Part shown: positions 6,961 to 16,978 of the stretch, piece by piece
Layout of the letters: every line of letters starts with the position of its first letter
How positions within the stretch are numbered: position 1 is the first letter of the stretch
Assembly: GCA_028875725.1 (NCBI GenBank)
Contig: JAPPCR010000006.1
Coordinates: 1,123,786-1,187,785, forward strand
DNA length: 64,000 bases
Reading direction: 5' to 3'
From: Acidobacteriota bacterium
Lineage (GTDB): Bacteria; Acidobacteriota; Thermoanaerobaculia; Multivoradales; Multivoraceae
Position numbers and translations under genes: made by a program
The notes under the pieces: model-generated
The model's database searches: none
Seen by the model: the letters and a program-made list of their open reading frames with translations, nothing else
Told to the model about the DNA's origin: nothing

Positions 6961-9869
6961 TGATCCGCTTCGCTTCGCTGCTTGCTGGCCGCCGGCGCTC
7001 CCTGCTGTGCACGTTGGTGGCGCTGTTGTTGGCGTTCTCTTCTGCGGCTCAGGCGCAGCGGCTGCTGACTCTGATGCCGGGCGCCGGACAAGCGGCATCC
7101 GCAGCGCGCCTGGGCCCTTCGATCGGGCCGGTGCCGACGGCCGCAAGGGTCGACCTGGAACTGCTACGTAGCGCACCGTTGCGACTGGAAGTGCCGACGC
7201 CCGACGGCAGCGTCCTGTCGGCGGAACGGAGCGTGTTCGAGGACCGGGGCGGCGGCGACCTGATGTGGTCCGGCGGCCAGCCTGAGGCGGGGTACGACAC
7301 GGTGGTGTTGACGGTGGAGGGTGGCCGCTTGGTTGGCCGGTTCGGGGCGGCGGGCGGCGGCGTGTACCAGATCCACGCGGAGCGGGACGGCCGTGGCGGC
7401 ATGGCGCCGATCGTTGGGCCGGACGGTTCCGAGCCGTGGTGCGCGGTGGAGACAGATGCGGACGGTGGCCACGACGTTCATGCCCATGGCCTGGCAGACG
7501 TCTATGCAGCGGATCCACCCGAGCCCGTGAGCAACCCGCAGAACCACGAGAGGCTGGACATCCTGGTGCTGTACACGGCGACAGCCGCCGAGAATTGGGC
7601 TGACCGCGGTGGCGCCCTGGCTTCGATTCGCCATGCCGGCGACTACCTGAAGATGGTGTTTCGGAACAACGACCTCCCGGTCGAGCCGCACATCGTGCAC
7701 GTCGCGCAGGCGTCGGCCGCTTTGGATCGGGTGGGAAGAGACCTGGGTCGGCACGAGTGGCAACCCTTCGGGGAAAGCGAGTTGCTGAGCCTCCACATGG
7801 GGGATCGGGACGGGGTCTTGCCGCGTCTGCGACTCGAGCACCGGGCCGACATGGTCTACCTCTTCCATGGAGAGAGCCGTCATCTGCACGGCGGCGTCTG
7901 CGGCAGGTACAGGCTCTTGGAGAAGAACGATGAAGCACGCTGGGTCGTTCCGAGCGGCTGGTCATCCAATGACCCGACGTGCGGCGACTACGCCGCGGTC
8001 TTCGTTCACGAACTCGGCCATGGTCTGGGGGCCCACCACGAACCCGCGAATCTCGTGGGTTTGTTGGGTTTGGGAAGGGACCCTTGGCTCAGGCTCTTCG
8101 CACCGTACGCTCTTGGCCATGTGAACTACGACGTCATGCCGGGCCTCGGCACGGCGATGAGCTATCAGGGCCAAATCGAGCCGTTCTTCTCCACCACCCG
8201 AATCAAACCCTACGGTGGTGCGACCATCGGTGTCGCGGACCAGCAGGACAACGCCCGGACCCTGCGCGAGACCGTTCCCATGATTGCCCAAGTCAGCGAC
8301 TACTTGAGGTCGATCGAGGGCCTTCCAGCGCAGCCGAGCAACCTCCGAGGTCGGCTTGAGGGCGCGTTCGCGAGCCTCTCCTGGCAGGACAACGCGCCGG
8401 ATGCAGACGGATACTACGTGGATCACTACGTCTCTTGGGGAGAGGACTCTCTGCACGATATTGTTCGGGTCGAAGGCCGGACCGAGGCGGTTCTCCCTCT
8501 GAAGATCACAGTGCCGGGAGCGCGACACCAATTCGCCGTACTCGCGGGGAAGAAGGGCGACGTCTACTCTCTCGCCAGCAATCGCATTGCCCTCATCTTC
8601 CCGGGCGACCCGATCGAAGCGCCGTCGGACGTCTCGGTGGCAGTCGATCCTCAGCTTGGGGCCGTCGAAGTCCGTTGGGCCGACAACTCCGACAATGAAA
8701 CCGGATTCGACGTGCAACTTCTGCGGGCCGGGGACCCGATCCGGCGGCAGCGGTTGCCAGCAGGCAGTACGAAGACGAGCTTCTACGCCTCGAACGTGTT
8801 GCCCCGGCAGCGCGCCGAGTACGAAGTGCGAGTCTTCGCCTTTAGCTCGTCGGGCCAATCCGGGAGCAGCGGAACAGTGGCTTTCCGGTGGGATCACCCG
8901 CTCGCGGTCGGGCCGGTTGCCAATCTCTCGGCGACGGCCATTGAGCCGACCAAAGTGCGCGTCACGTGGACGGTCGATCCGGAGGTTGGGGGGTATCGTG
9001 TCGACGCCGAACTTCCAGGTTGGCAGGCTTCCCGCAACTGGTTCCCGCCACTCGACGGTGCTGTCGACACTGGGTGGATTGACTTTGAGGGTCTGGCGCG
9101 TGGCGGCCGCTACACGTTTGAAGTGACCCCGAGTCGGCCCCGCGGTTTGCCATCCAGGGTCTACCTTGCTTTGGGGGAGCGCGACGCGGGTCCAAGGGCG
9201 CCGTCGGACCCTTCCCTGACCGACGACGGAGAACTACGCCTGAGCTGGACGGACAACTCCACCGACGAAACGGGCTTCGAGATCCAGGTTGGTGTCGTAG
9301 AGCCTGGGTCTGGCGGGTTTGGACACCGACAGAGTTGGTGGCGAGCGGCAACCGCCCCTCTGGACACGGAATCGGCCTTCGTCAGTACGCCGGTGAATCT
9401 CGGTGACGAGCTCCGTGTCCGGGTGTTTGCCTACAACGAGCGAGGGTTTTCCTTCGGCAGTCCTCGCGTGCCCGAGCGGCCGGCGGGGCCCGCCGGTTCC
9501 TGCCAGGCCGACGCTGAAACGCTTTGCCTCCAGAACTCGCGCTTCCAGGTGAAGGTTGGCTGGTGGAACGCCGATGGCGAGTCAGGGGTCGGACAGGTCG
9601 TCGAGGACCGCACCGACGACTCGGGCATGTTCGAGTTCTTCGGTCCCGAGAACTGGGAGATCCTGATCAAGGTGCTGGACGGCTGCCGGCCCAGCGGGCG
9701 GATGTGGGTGCTGGGCGCTGCAACGACGGATCTGGGCTACCGGATCGTGGTCACCGACACGGTCACCGGTGAATCGCGGTCGTACGAGAACGAGCCGGGC
9801 CAGCGGGCGCCGGCGATCGTTGACACTGACGCCTTCTCAAGGTCCTGCGGCGGCGGGGAAGGGCCTTGA
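6960..9869 (+). CDS. Secreted reprolysin-like zinc metalloprotease with Fn3 repeats and one KVxDGC domain
   Basis: 969 residues with a signal peptide ending near AFSSAAQAQ. The catalytic domain (about 190-440) holds the full HExxHxxGxxH zinc motif as HELGHGLGAHH (His350, Glu351, His354, His360) and a Met-turn in GLGTAMSY, as in reprolysin-like metallopeptidases. Three fibronectin-III-like modules follow (about 445-540, 545-640 and 645-840, with repeated LSWxDNxxDExGF phrases). The end is one Cys-containing KVLDGC domain (about 850-960). It is secreted and likely degrades extracellular protein. The contrast with the 3624 protein is clear: the same general design, but here the active site is intact. 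It overlaps the upstream lipoprotein stop by one base. Confidence 0.85.
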   Translation: MIRFASLLAGRRRSLLCTLVALLLAFSSAAQAQRLLTLMPGAGQAASAARLGPSIGPVPTAARVDLELLRSAPLRLEVPTPDGSVLSAERSVFEDRGGGDLMWSGGQPEAGYDTVVLTVEGGRLVGRFGAAGGGVYQIHAERDGRGGMAPIVGPDGSEPWCAVETDADGGHDVHAHGLADVYAADPPEPVSNPQNHERLDILVLYTATAAENWADRGGALASIRHAGDYLKMVFRNNDLPVEPHIVHVAQASAALDRVGRDLGRHEWQPFGESELLSLHMGDRDGVLPRLRLEHRADMVYLFHGESRHLHGGVCGRYRLLEKNDEARWVVPSGWSSNDPTCGDYAAVFVHELGHGLGAHHEPANLVGLLGLGRDPWLRLFAPYALGHVNYDVMPGLGTAMSYQGQIEPFFSTTRIKPYGGATIGVADQQDNARTLRETVPMIAQVSDYLRSIEGLPAQPSNLRGRLEGAFASLSWQDNAPDADGYYVDHYVSWGEDSLHDIVRVEGRTEAVLPLKITVPGARHQFAVLAGKKGDVYSLASNRIALIFPGDPIEAPSDVSVAVDPQLGAVEVRWADNSDNETGFDVQLLRAGDPIRRQRLPAGSTKTSFYASNVLPRQRAEYEVRVFAFSSSGQSGSSGTVAFRWDHPLAVGPVANLSATAIEPTKVRVTWTVDPEVGGYRVDAELPGWQASRNWFPPLDGAVDTGWIDFEGLARGGRYTFEVTPSRPRGLPSRVYLALGERDAGPRAPSDPSLTDDGELRLSWTDNSTDETGFEIQVGVVEPGSGGFGHRQSWWRAATAPLDTESAFVSTPVNLGDELRVRVFAYNERGFSFGSPRVPERPAGPAGSCQADAETLCLQNSRFQVKVGWWNADGESGVGQVVEDRTDDSGMFEFFGPENWEILIKVLDGCRPSGRMWVLGAATTDLGYRIVVTDTVTGESRSYENEPGQRAPAIVDTDAFSRSCGGGEGP

Positions 9870-9896
9870 AGGTGTGGCGCCCGTGAGATCAGGTCG

Positions 9897-11450
9897 TTAC
9901 GGCCGATAGCTGGGCCCCGTCGCCGGCCCGAGCAGCTCCGCCACCACCACCCGCCGCGCGTCGCGCAGGAAGTCCACCAGCAGGGGCCGCGTGTCACGGG
10001 GATCAATGATCTCCTCGACGCCGAAGGCGTGGGCATTGCGGAAGGGCGAAGAGATGGCAAACAGACGCGCTTCGATCTCGGCCCGCTTCGCCTCCGGATC
10101 CTCGGCTGCCTCGATCTCGCGCTTGTAGGCGATCGCGGTGCCGCCCTGGATGTGCATCGAGCCGCCGTGGGCCGAGGGCCAGGCGTAGCGGCGGTAGAAG
10201 CCCTGGCCGCGCCAGTGGAGTCCTCCGGCGACGCCGTAGAGCTGGCGGACCACGAAGCAGATGTACGGCGTCCGGCTCGAGTTGAGCGCTGATACGACGC
10301 GGGCGCCAGCCCTCACGATGCCCAGGCGCTCCTGCGCGGGCCCGACGGAGAATCCGGGCTCGTCGGCGAAGTAGACGAGCGGCAGGTGGAAGGTCTCGCA
10401 GAGTTCCAGCAGCCGGAGCATCTTCTCGCCGGCCGCGATGTCCATCGAACCGCCGTTGAAGCGCGGATCGTTGCTCATGACCCCGCAGGGGATGCCGTCG
10501 ACGCGGGCGAGGCCGGTGACGCGGGCCTGGCCGTAGAGCGGCCCGATCTCGAAGAAACTGCCTTCGTCTACGACGGCCTCGATGATCTCGTGCGGATCGT
10601 AGGTCCGGCGCCGGTCCCTCGGCACGACGGACAGCAGCGACTCTGCGCGCCGGTCCGGATCGTCGTCCGGCGTCCGCTCCGGCGGCGCTTCCCAGACGCT
10701 CGTCGGCAGGTACGAGAGAAACCGGCGCACCTGGGCGATCGCGTCGGCCTCGTCCTCGGCGAGGTTCATGACGACGCCGTTCCTGATCTGGGTGCGTTCG
10801 TCGCCCAGTTCTTCCTTGGTGATGCGCTGCCCGGTCGCCTGCTCGACCACCTTCGGACCGCCGACGAACACTTGGCTCGTGCCCTTGACCATGACGCTGA
10901 AGTGACACAGGCACGCCTGCACGGCCGGCAGACCGGCGACCGAGCCCAGGACGGCCGAGACCACCGGAACGGCCTGCAGGAGATGGGTCGACACGTCGGT
11001 TCCGGCGCCGCCGGGCAGGTAGGTCCTGCCGATCTGCTCGAAGGTCTTCACGCTGCCGCCGGTCGCATCGAGTAGCCGGACGAAGGGGAGCCGGCTGCGC
11101 AGCGCGAACTGCTCGGCGAACCGGCTCTTGTTGCCGATGTTCGCGTCCGAGGCGCCGCCGCGGATCGTGAAGTCGCCGCCGGAGAAGGCGACCTTGCGGC
11201 CGTCGACGCGCACCGTCCCGACGACCATGTTGGACGGCTTGAGCGCCGCGACCGTACCGTCTTCCCAGGTCGCCGTACCGGCCAGCGCGCCGATCTCGTG
11301 GAATGTCCCGGGATCCGCCAGCAGATCGACGCGTTCGCGCACCGTCAGCTTGCCGCGGCCGTGCTGGAACGCGACGCTGTCGGCGCCGCCCATCTGTTCG
11401 GCCATGCGGCGCTGCCGTTCGATCTCCTTGACGTCTTCGTTCCAGCTCAT
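9897..11450 (-). CDS. Acyl-CoA carboxylase beta subunit (carboxyltransferase)
   Basis: 517 residues from the ATG at 11450 (MSWNEDVKEIERQRRMAEQMGG); an ATG at 11486 would add 12 residues. It has the full carboxyltransferase layout: N-terminal half with RGKLTVRERVDLLADPGTFHEIG and an acyl-CoA site around FTIRGGASDANIGNK, C-terminal half with GIPCGVMSNDPRFNGGSMDIAAGEKMLRLLELC and GGLHWRGQGFYRRYAWPSAHGG. Such subunits move carboxyl from carboxybiotin to propionyl-, methylcrotonyl- or related acyl-CoA. No biotin carboxylase or carrier gene is adjacent, so the substrate and the rest of the complex are unknown. It is cytoplasmic and divergent from the BlaI-like gene. Confidence 0.85.
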   Translation of the reverse strand: MSWNEDVKEIERQRRMAEQMGGADSVAFQHGRGKLTVRERVDLLADPGTFHEIGALAGTATWEDGTVAALKPSNMVVGTVRVDGRKVAFSGGDFTIRGGASDANIGNKSRFAEQFALRSRLPFVRLLDATGGSVKTFEQIGRTYLPGGAGTDVSTHLLQAVPVVSAVLGSVAGLPAVQACLCHFSVMVKGTSQVFVGGPKVVEQATGQRITKEELGDERTQIRNGVVMNLAEDEADAIAQVRRFLSYLPTSVWEAPPERTPDDDPDRRAESLLSVVPRDRRRTYDPHEIIEAVVDEGSFFEIGPLYGQARVTGLARVDGIPCGVMSNDPRFNGGSMDIAAGEKMLRLLELCETFHLPLVYFADEPGFSVGPAQERLGIVRAGARVVSALNSSRTPYICFVVRQLYGVAGGLHWRGQGFYRRYAWPSAHGGSMHIQGGTAIAYKREIEAAEDPEAKRAEIEARLFAISSPFRNAHAFGVEEIIDPRDTRPLLVDFLRDARRVVVAELLGPATGPSYRP

Positions 11451-11509
11451 CGGTTTCTCGGGACGCAGTAGTCGGGATTCTCTCATTCCGTGGTGCCTGT
11501 CTGTGCGTG

Positions 11510-11538
11510 TTGAATTTTCAGCACTCGTCGGCTATGGT
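11510..11538 (+). promoter_or_regulatory. Sigma-70-type promoter before the BlaI-like gene
   Basis: TTGAAT (11510-11515), a 17-bp spacer and TATGGT (11533-11538) form a good -35/-10 pair ending 18 bases before the ATG at 11557. BlaI-family repressors usually bind their own promoter, so an operator would be expected here, but no clear dyad was identified. Confidence 0.55.
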
Positions 11539-11556
11539 GTCGGGAATCGAGTGGAG

Positions 11557-11973
11557 ATGCCGCAGCCACGGATCGCACGCGAGGCCAAGGTGAACGAACT
11601 GCCCCTACTCAGCAGACGAGAGCGCGAGGTCATGGACATCGTCCATGAGGCGGGAGCCGCGACGGCCGCGCAGATCCGGGAACGTATGGCCGAGCCGCCC
11701 ACGTACTCCGCTGTGCGATCGGTGCTCCGGATCCTTGTCAACAAGGGACATCTCGCCAGTGAGCAGGAGGGCGCTCGCTATCTGTATGCACCCACAGTGC
11801 CCGCTTCGCGCGCGCGACGTTCCGCCATGCGACACGTTCTCAGGACGTTCTTCGGCGGCTCGGTGGAGGGCGCGGTAGCCACGCTCCTGGAGCTTGATGA
11901 GACGACACTCGCTCCGGAAGAGCGAGCGCGCATTCAGGCGCTCATCGACGAGGCGTCGAGGGAGGGCCGGTGA
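11557..11973 (+). CDS. BlaI/MecI/CopY-family transcriptional repressor
   Basis: 138 residues. The winged-helix region LSRREREVMDIVHEAGAATAAQIRERM...TYSAVRSVLRILVNKGHLASEQEGARYLYAP is typical of BlaI/MecI/CopY repressors. The C-terminal helices (VEGAVATLLELDETTLAPEERARIQALIDEA) correspond to the dimerisation part. GTG at 11551 is an alternative in-frame start. It overlaps the following M56 peptidase gene by four bases (GTGA), the standard repressor/sensor-protease pair in which the membrane protease leads to repressor cleavage. The inducing signal is unknown. No beta-lactamase is adjacent, so it more likely controls a general stress or envelope regulon (inference). Confidence 0.85.
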   Translation: MPQPRIAREAKVNELPLLSRREREVMDIVHEAGAATAAQIRERMAEPPTYSAVRSVLRILVNKGHLASEQEGARYLYAPTVPASRARRSAMRHVLRTFFGGSVEGAVATLLELDETTLAPEERARIQALIDEASREGR

Positions 11974-13193
11974 CCGAGTTCGTCGTGACAATGGGAGTAT
12001 CGAGCTTGGCGAATCTCTTCGTCCGGGCAACGATCGTGTTGCTGGTGGCGCTGGCTCTTCAGTGGTTGACCCATAGGGGGCCGGCACTGACGCGTCACAA
12101 CTTGTGGACGCTCACATTCGCGATCCTGCTTGTGCTGCCTGTCGTTAGGCTGTTCGGTCCGACCTGGGATGTGCCGGTGCTTCCCGAGGCCGGCGGACCG
12201 GCCGACGAAGTGCGGCTTGAGACTTCGGCGCTGGCTGTAGAGGCTTACGCGACTGCTGCTGCCACAGAACCTGCGCCTCCTGCCCGGGTCGCTTCCGCGT
12301 CCGGCGAGGCCTTGGAGTCGCCTCCTCTCTGGGGCTTGGCCCGGCTGGCCTTCCTCGTGTGGGCGACCGGCTGCGGAGTAGCACTCGCATCCGTTGGTGT
12401 TGGAGCCCTGCGGTTCCACAAGCTGGCTCGCAACGCGTTGTACGTGGAGAATGAAGCCTGGCTCCGGCGGTTGGAAGAGCTACGAAAGGACCTGGCCATC
12501 CGGACCGAAGTGCGGCTCCTTCAGGGGAAGGGAGTCCTGACTCCGATGACGGGAGGCATACGGAAGCCGGCCATCCTGCTCCCAGTTTCGGCGGTGGACT
12601 GGTCTGATGCGCGGTGTCGCATCGTCCTTGCCCACGAACTGGTCCATGTCCGCAGGCGTGACGCTCTCCGCCAACTCGTGGGCCGTGCGGTGCTCGCGCT
12701 CTACTGGTTTCATCCGCTGAGTTGGGTGGCGTCGTGCATGGCTGGCGCGAGACGTGAGGAAGCCTGCGACCAGGATGTTCTGCTAGTCGGTGTCCGACCG
12801 TCGGAGTACGCAGAGCACCTTCTCTCGCTCGCTGAGGCGAGTGCCCCAGCTCGAGCGGTCCTGTCGCTGCCGATGGCACATCAGTCACGGTTGGAGAGCA
12901 GAATCAGGGCTGTCCTCAGACCCAGTCGGGCGCGTCCCGGCAGTGTTCTGGTTGCTGCAGTTGCCGCCTTGACCACCGTCGTCCTCGCCGGAATCTCCGT
13001 ATCGGTCGTCGACCCGGTCCGCCAGGAAACCGACCGGTACATCGGGGCGAAGGTCGCCAACGCATCGGACCGAGAGGCCCGAAGGGACGGCCGGCTCTTC
13101 GTTGCCCCCGTGCTCGAGAGCGACCTCGACCAGGAACTCGCGAAACTGAAGATCGCGTGGAGCGTCGGTCGTCACGACCCGCTCGATCGTTGA
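11970..13193 (+). CDS. M56-family (BlaR1-like) membrane metallopeptidase
   Basis: 407 residues from a GTG overlapping the BlaI-like stop. Transmembrane segments are visible near residues 10-30, 45-65 and 115-140. The gluzincin site is HELVH in VLAHELVHVRRRDALRQLVGRAVLALYWFHPLSW, followed by ARREEACDQDVL, the M56 signature. A further membrane segment occurs around PGSVLVAAVAALTTVVLAGISVSVV. The C-terminal tail beyond it is only about 55 residues and has no penicillin-binding sensor domain, so it is not a classical BlaR1. It probably senses a signal at the membrane and triggers proteolysis of its partner repressor. Confidence 0.82.
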   Translation: MTEFVVTMGVSSLANLFVRATIVLLVALALQWLTHRGPALTRHNLWTLTFAILLVLPVVRLFGPTWDVPVLPEAGGPADEVRLETSALAVEAYATAAATEPAPPARVASASGEALESPPLWGLARLAFLVWATGCGVALASVGVGALRFHKLARNALYVENEAWLRRLEELRKDLAIRTEVRLLQGKGVLTPMTGGIRKPAILLPVSAVDWSDARCRIVLAHELVHVRRRDALRQLVGRAVLALYWFHPLSWVASCMAGARREEACDQDVLLVGVRPSEYAEHLLSLAEASAPARAVLSLPMAHQSRLESRIRAVLRPSRARPGSVLVAAVAALTTVVLAGISVSVVDPVRQETDRYIGAKVANASDREARRDGRLFVAPVLESDLDQELAKLKIAWSVGRHDPLDR

Positions 13194-13205
13194 TCTCGTA
13201 GATTC

Positions 13206-13823
13206 GTGTCTGCCTCACCGCCAGCCCTTGCCGAGGTCCTCCTGGATCAGCGACAGGTGGGTCTCGTCAGCCTCGACAGTAGCGGCGCGATCGTCGGGAC
13301 GAATGCACGCGGGCGCGAGATCCTCCGGCAGGAGCTGGGCCTTTGCGAGCGCGATGGGAAGCTGCGAGCTCAGCGAGCGCAGGATGCCGAAGCTCTGGAA
13401 GGCCTTGTGGCGCCGGCTGTCGGCGATGAGCACGAGTCAGGGGCCGGCGGGTTTGCTGCTGTCCGTGGCTGGCCGAATCGGCGTCCGTTGACCGTGTACG
13501 TAAGCAGGGCGAACGGCAGTCACACGGGCGTCGCTGCCCTTGTGGTGATGTTGGACCCTTGGCGCCCGATGCGGCTGAAACCTGAGCAAGTGGCGAAGTC
13601 ACTCGGATTGACGCCTGCCGAGAGTCGCGTCGCAGTCTCCCTTGCTGAGGGACTGACGATTCGCGAGATCGCGGAAAGCACGAACCGGCGGGTGGTCTCG
13701 ATTCGGTCGCTGGTTCAGCAGGCTCTGGCCCGGACCTGGAGTTCGAGGCAGGCGGACCTGGTCAGACTGGTGTTATCCAGTTCTCACTTGCCGGTCGCGC
13801 AGTCGGACCACGTCAGGCACTGA
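13206..13823 (+). CDS. LuxR-type helix-turn-helix regulator with PAS-like N-terminus
   Basis: 205 residues from a GTG start. The N-terminal half (VGLVSLDSSGAIVGTNARGREILRQELGLCERDGKLRA) looks like a PAS-like sensor of the kind found in LuxR-family regulators. The C-terminal half (LGLTPAESRVAVSLAEGLTIREIAESTNRRVVSIRSLVQQALARTWSSRQADLVRLVLS) is a LuxR-type DNA-binding domain. It lies 12 bases after the M56 gene and may share its transcript. The 3' end overlaps the convergent 13813-16974 gene by 11 bases. The ligand and target genes are unknown. Confidence 0.75.
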   Translation: MSASPPALAEVLLDQRQVGLVSLDSSGAIVGTNARGREILRQELGLCERDGKLRAQRAQDAEALEGLVAPAVGDEHESGAGGFAAVRGWPNRRPLTVYVSRANGSHTGVAALVVMLDPWRPMRLKPEQVAKSLGLTPAESRVAVSLAEGLTIREIAESTNRRVVSIRSLVQQALARTWSSRQADLVRLVLSSSHLPVAQSDHVRH

Positions 13824-16800
13824 CCTCCACTTCGGTCACGCGTCCGCGTTCGACGCTCACGACTCGTGAGCGATTGCCCCAGCGCACGGTGTAGTTCCCA
13901 ACCGGGAGGTTCGAGATGGTCTCGCCGACCTGAAAGGTGCGTGCTCCACCGAACCAGAGACGGAGAGCACCCAGGTTCCAACCGCCGGGACCGGTGATCT
14001 CTATCGGTTCTCCCGGCGCGACGCCGGTGAGGACGAGCATGGCCGTCGATTCGGTGGGATCCAACGCCACTCCTTCCTCGAGCGCCTGCCGGAGCTCCTG
14101 CCAATCGCCCAGGACCCAATGCCCGCCTGTCCGGCAGGCGACCTGCAATCGGTCCGAGAGCGGCGGCGAGAGTTTCTGCCTTGCCTCGCCGCCGGTGATC
14201 CGCGCAACGTGAGATACGCCCGTGTCGGCCTTGACGAAACAGAAGCCGGCGCCGCCTCCTTCAACGTAGATCGCGATCTCGTCGCGCGGCGGCTCGTCGA
14301 CAAGGACGAGGTCCACCACTTCGCGGCGGCCAGTCCGCAACTCGACGTCGACGAGTCGGGAGCGCAGATCCCGCAGCCGTGCACGTAACTGGTAGGTACC
14401 CGGAACCAGGCCCGTGATCTGGAAGCGCCCGGCTTCGTCCGCGACCACGGCTCGTCGGCCGGGAAAGACATCCACGGTCGCGTGCGTGGCCGGCGCGCCG
14501 TCGGCTGACGTTGCGATTCCGACCACGGAAACGCCACCGTAGTCGAGATTCAGCACCACGTCGCCTTCCGGGCCATCCGGGACTTCGACCTGTCTGACAT
14601 CCTGTTGTCCACCGGACAGAGGCATCCAGATCACTTCCCAGTCGCCGGGGAGCACGGCCTCGATCCGGTAGCGGCCCTCGTTGTTCAGCATGGCCTGCCG
14701 TTCCTGCGGCCGGTTCGACACCGCCTGCGTCCTCGGCAACGGGCCTCCACGGGTGATGAGACCGCCTTCAGGAAGAGCCGCCCGCCCCTTCTGTTGCCAG
14801 AGCAACACGCCGTCTCCCGGCTGTTCGTCGATGGTCACTCGGCCCGTGACGGCAATCGTGCTTCGGTCGCAACGAATCGAAACGCCGCCAGTCTCGTCCT
14901 GCTCGTCCCTTTCGCACACTGGCACTCCGTCCTCGAGGACTTGCAGGAGGAAGGCACCGTCCGGTACCCCTTCGATCAAGGCCTCGCCATCGACGAGAGC
15001 GGCTCGAATGAACTGCCACGGATTCCCCACGAGCCCCGTGTCGACGATGACCTCGCCCCGGTCTACGTCGGATCGAACGCGGACGCCGCGTCCTCGTGAG
15101 AGCTCCACGATCCCCGCGTCGACCCATTCAAACGCTTGCGCCTCTACTTCGAACTCCATGGGCGCGAATCCTTCTGCCTCCACCCGGAGTGTAGAGACGC
15201 CGCCGTCCAGACCGAACAGTTCGAAGTAGCCCTCAGCGTTGGTGGTCACGCGGTCGACGTTGCCAAGCGCCCACGCCATCAGCGGTCCCATCTCGGACGA
15301 ACGTACGCGGAACACCGATGCGTCTGCCGCAGGTGCGTACTCCGGAGTCAGGACATGGCCCGAAACCCAGGCCGAAGCCGAGGCTACGACGATTCCCAGA
15401 TCCCGAACCTCTCCTGACAGTCCGCTGACACCGAGGCGCCGCGATCCGGCGTTGCCGGCAGAGAACTCCAGCGAGTACGCGCCGGCGGGAAGATCGATCG
15501 AGAACGAACCGTCCGCGGCGAGTGGCCGGTGCCGGCTCATGTTGTCGGTTTCGCGCCGAGCTACGAACCGGCCATCGGCCGCGGGAGTGAGCCCGTTGGC
15601 CGCGACATAGGTGCCCTCCACGGTGAACGCCGGTTCAAGTTCAACGACGAAGGGCTCCGCGACCGTTCGTCCCGTCCCCTCGGGCAACTCGACGCTGGCC
15701 AAGAGGTAGCCTTTGGCGTTGACCAGCAGGCTCCGCCCGAGGACCAGGCTCACCCGGGCCGTGCCATCTTCGCCGGCGGCGGCCCACTCGCCTCCCGCCG
15801 GCTGGACGGTGGCGCCGCGGACGGGCAACCTGCTGTCCCGGTTGACGATCGTCAGCCATACATTCTCGGGCGAAGCGAGCACAACCGAGCCGAGGTCGAC
15901 CGAGTCCTGAAGGTCCAACTGCCGGGAGTAGGCCAGACTTCCGCCTTCGGTGCGGAGGAGCGCGGTTCCCGGCGAGAACCCCGCGAGGCGGAAGCGGCCG
16001 TCGGCTCCGGTCTCTCCCGTGTGGCGCTGCATCAGACCGCCGCCGTTCGGAATCCAGGAGAGGCCCAGCAACCTCGCTCCCGCGACGGGGTCACGCGTGG
16101 CGTTCACGGCCACACCGGTCACTGCGTAGCCGGGGTCCAGTTCGATGACGGGCGGCACGTCCGTGTAGCTCTGAAAGGCCTGCGCCGCGCGTGCGGGACT
16201 GCTGACGACCACTAGCGGACGTTCGGCTTTCGTCATCGCCAGGTTGCCTTTGCCCGTGCTGTTCGTGACCTCGAAGCCCAGGAGCTCGGGCGCCCGCCTG
16301 TCGGCGAATCGGCCGGGCCGCACCAGGGAGAGACGCGCGCCGGCAAGGGGCGCGCGGTCCGCTGTGACCTGGACGGAAACTCCGCCCGCAAGCATCAGCG
16401 CCAGTTCGACCGCTTCCTCTTCCGGCGACACGTCACGCAAGCGGGAGAGTCTGCCTTCGGCGCGAGCCTGCAATCTCCACGGCTCTGCGCCGCGGGGCAG
16501 GCTGAGCACGCCGGAGTCGCTGGCCCAGGTCGGTAGCAGGGCGATCGGCGCGTCCCGCCACATCTCCGCCGGCGCCGCGATGATCTCGATCCCGTCAGGC
16601 AGCCCGGTGCCGCCATCGGACGGACCGTTGCCTACCTCCGGAGACAACACCCGAATCGACAGCCGGGCGGTGCCAGACGGGTTCGTCCTGCATGCACCGG
16701 CGGGATCCTCACCGGGAACAACCCGATGAGGAGGGCACGTGTCATTCCACGCCCAGCAATGCGTGGGGTCACGATCTCCGGCAAGCAGGTTCGGGCCGCT

Positions 16801-16974
16801 CCAGATCTCGGTCGATCGGCTGGTCGTGATCGGTGCCAAGGGCTGCGCGCGGCGATCCTCGTCGATGCAGAGAAGCTGCATCTGGCCATCGCTCATTGCC
16901 GACCCGTCCTGAGCGGACATCGGTCCCATGCTTGCAACGACCGCCAGGATCAGGGCCGTTATGCGCATACGCAT
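13813..16974 (-). CDS. Large secreted protein with repeated carboxypeptidase-regulatory-like (Cna-B-type) domains
   Basis: 1053 residues with a signal peptide (MRMRITALILAVVASMGPMSAQ). Many beta-sandwich modules recur with the pattern GxVxxxxxxPVAGARL...DGRFRLAGFSPG(T)ALLRTEG, typical of carboxypeptidase-regulatory-like/Cna-B folds, for example around residues 280-340, 560-620 and 870-920. No catalytic domain is seen. Such proteins are usually surface-exposed adhesion or scaffold proteins of Acidobacteriota and Bacteroidota. It is the last gene of a leftward run with 16979-18148 and 18145-18603. The function is unknown. Confidence 0.65.
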   Translation of the reverse strand: MRMRITALILAVVASMGPMSAQDGSAMSDGQMQLLCIDEDRRAQPLAPITTSRSTEIWSGPNLLAGDRDPTHCWAWNDTCPPHRVVPGEDPAGACRTNPSGTARLSIRVLSPEVGNGPSDGGTGLPDGIEIIAAPAEMWRDAPIALLPTWASDSGVLSLPRGAEPWRLQARAEGRLSRLRDVSPEEEAVELALMLAGGVSVQVTADRAPLAGARLSLVRPGRFADRRAPELLGFEVTNSTGKGNLAMTKAERPLVVVSSPARAAQAFQSYTDVPPVIELDPGYAVTGVAVNATRDPVAGARLLGLSWIPNGGGLMQRHTGETGADGRFRLAGFSPGTALLRTEGGSLAYSRQLDLQDSVDLGSVVLASPENVWLTIVNRDSRLPVRGATVQPAGGEWAAAGEDGTARVSLVLGRSLLVNAKGYLLASVELPEGTGRTVAEPFVVELEPAFTVEGTYVAANGLTPAADGRFVARRETDNMSRHRPLAADGSFSIDLPAGAYSLEFSAGNAGSRRLGVSGLSGEVRDLGIVVASASAWVSGHVLTPEYAPAADASVFRVRSSEMGPLMAWALGNVDRVTTNAEGYFELFGLDGGVSTLRVEAEGFAPMEFEVEAQAFEWVDAGIVELSRGRGVRVRSDVDRGEVIVDTGLVGNPWQFIRAALVDGEALIEGVPDGAFLLQVLEDGVPVCERDEQDETGGVSIRCDRSTIAVTGRVTIDEQPGDGVLLWQQKGRAALPEGGLITRGGPLPRTQAVSNRPQERQAMLNNEGRYRIEAVLPGDWEVIWMPLSGGQQDVRQVEVPDGPEGDVVLNLDYGGVSVVGIATSADGAPATHATVDVFPGRRAVVADEAGRFQITGLVPGTYQLRARLRDLRSRLVDVELRTGRREVVDLVLVDEPPRDEIAIYVEGGGAGFCFVKADTGVSHVARITGGEARQKLSPPLSDRLQVACRTGGHWVLGDWQELRQALEEGVALDPTESTAMLVLTGVAPGEPIEITGPGGWNLGALRLWFGGARTFQVGETISNLPVGNYTVRWGNRSRVVSVERGRVTEVEVSA

Positions 16975-16978
16975 GGGC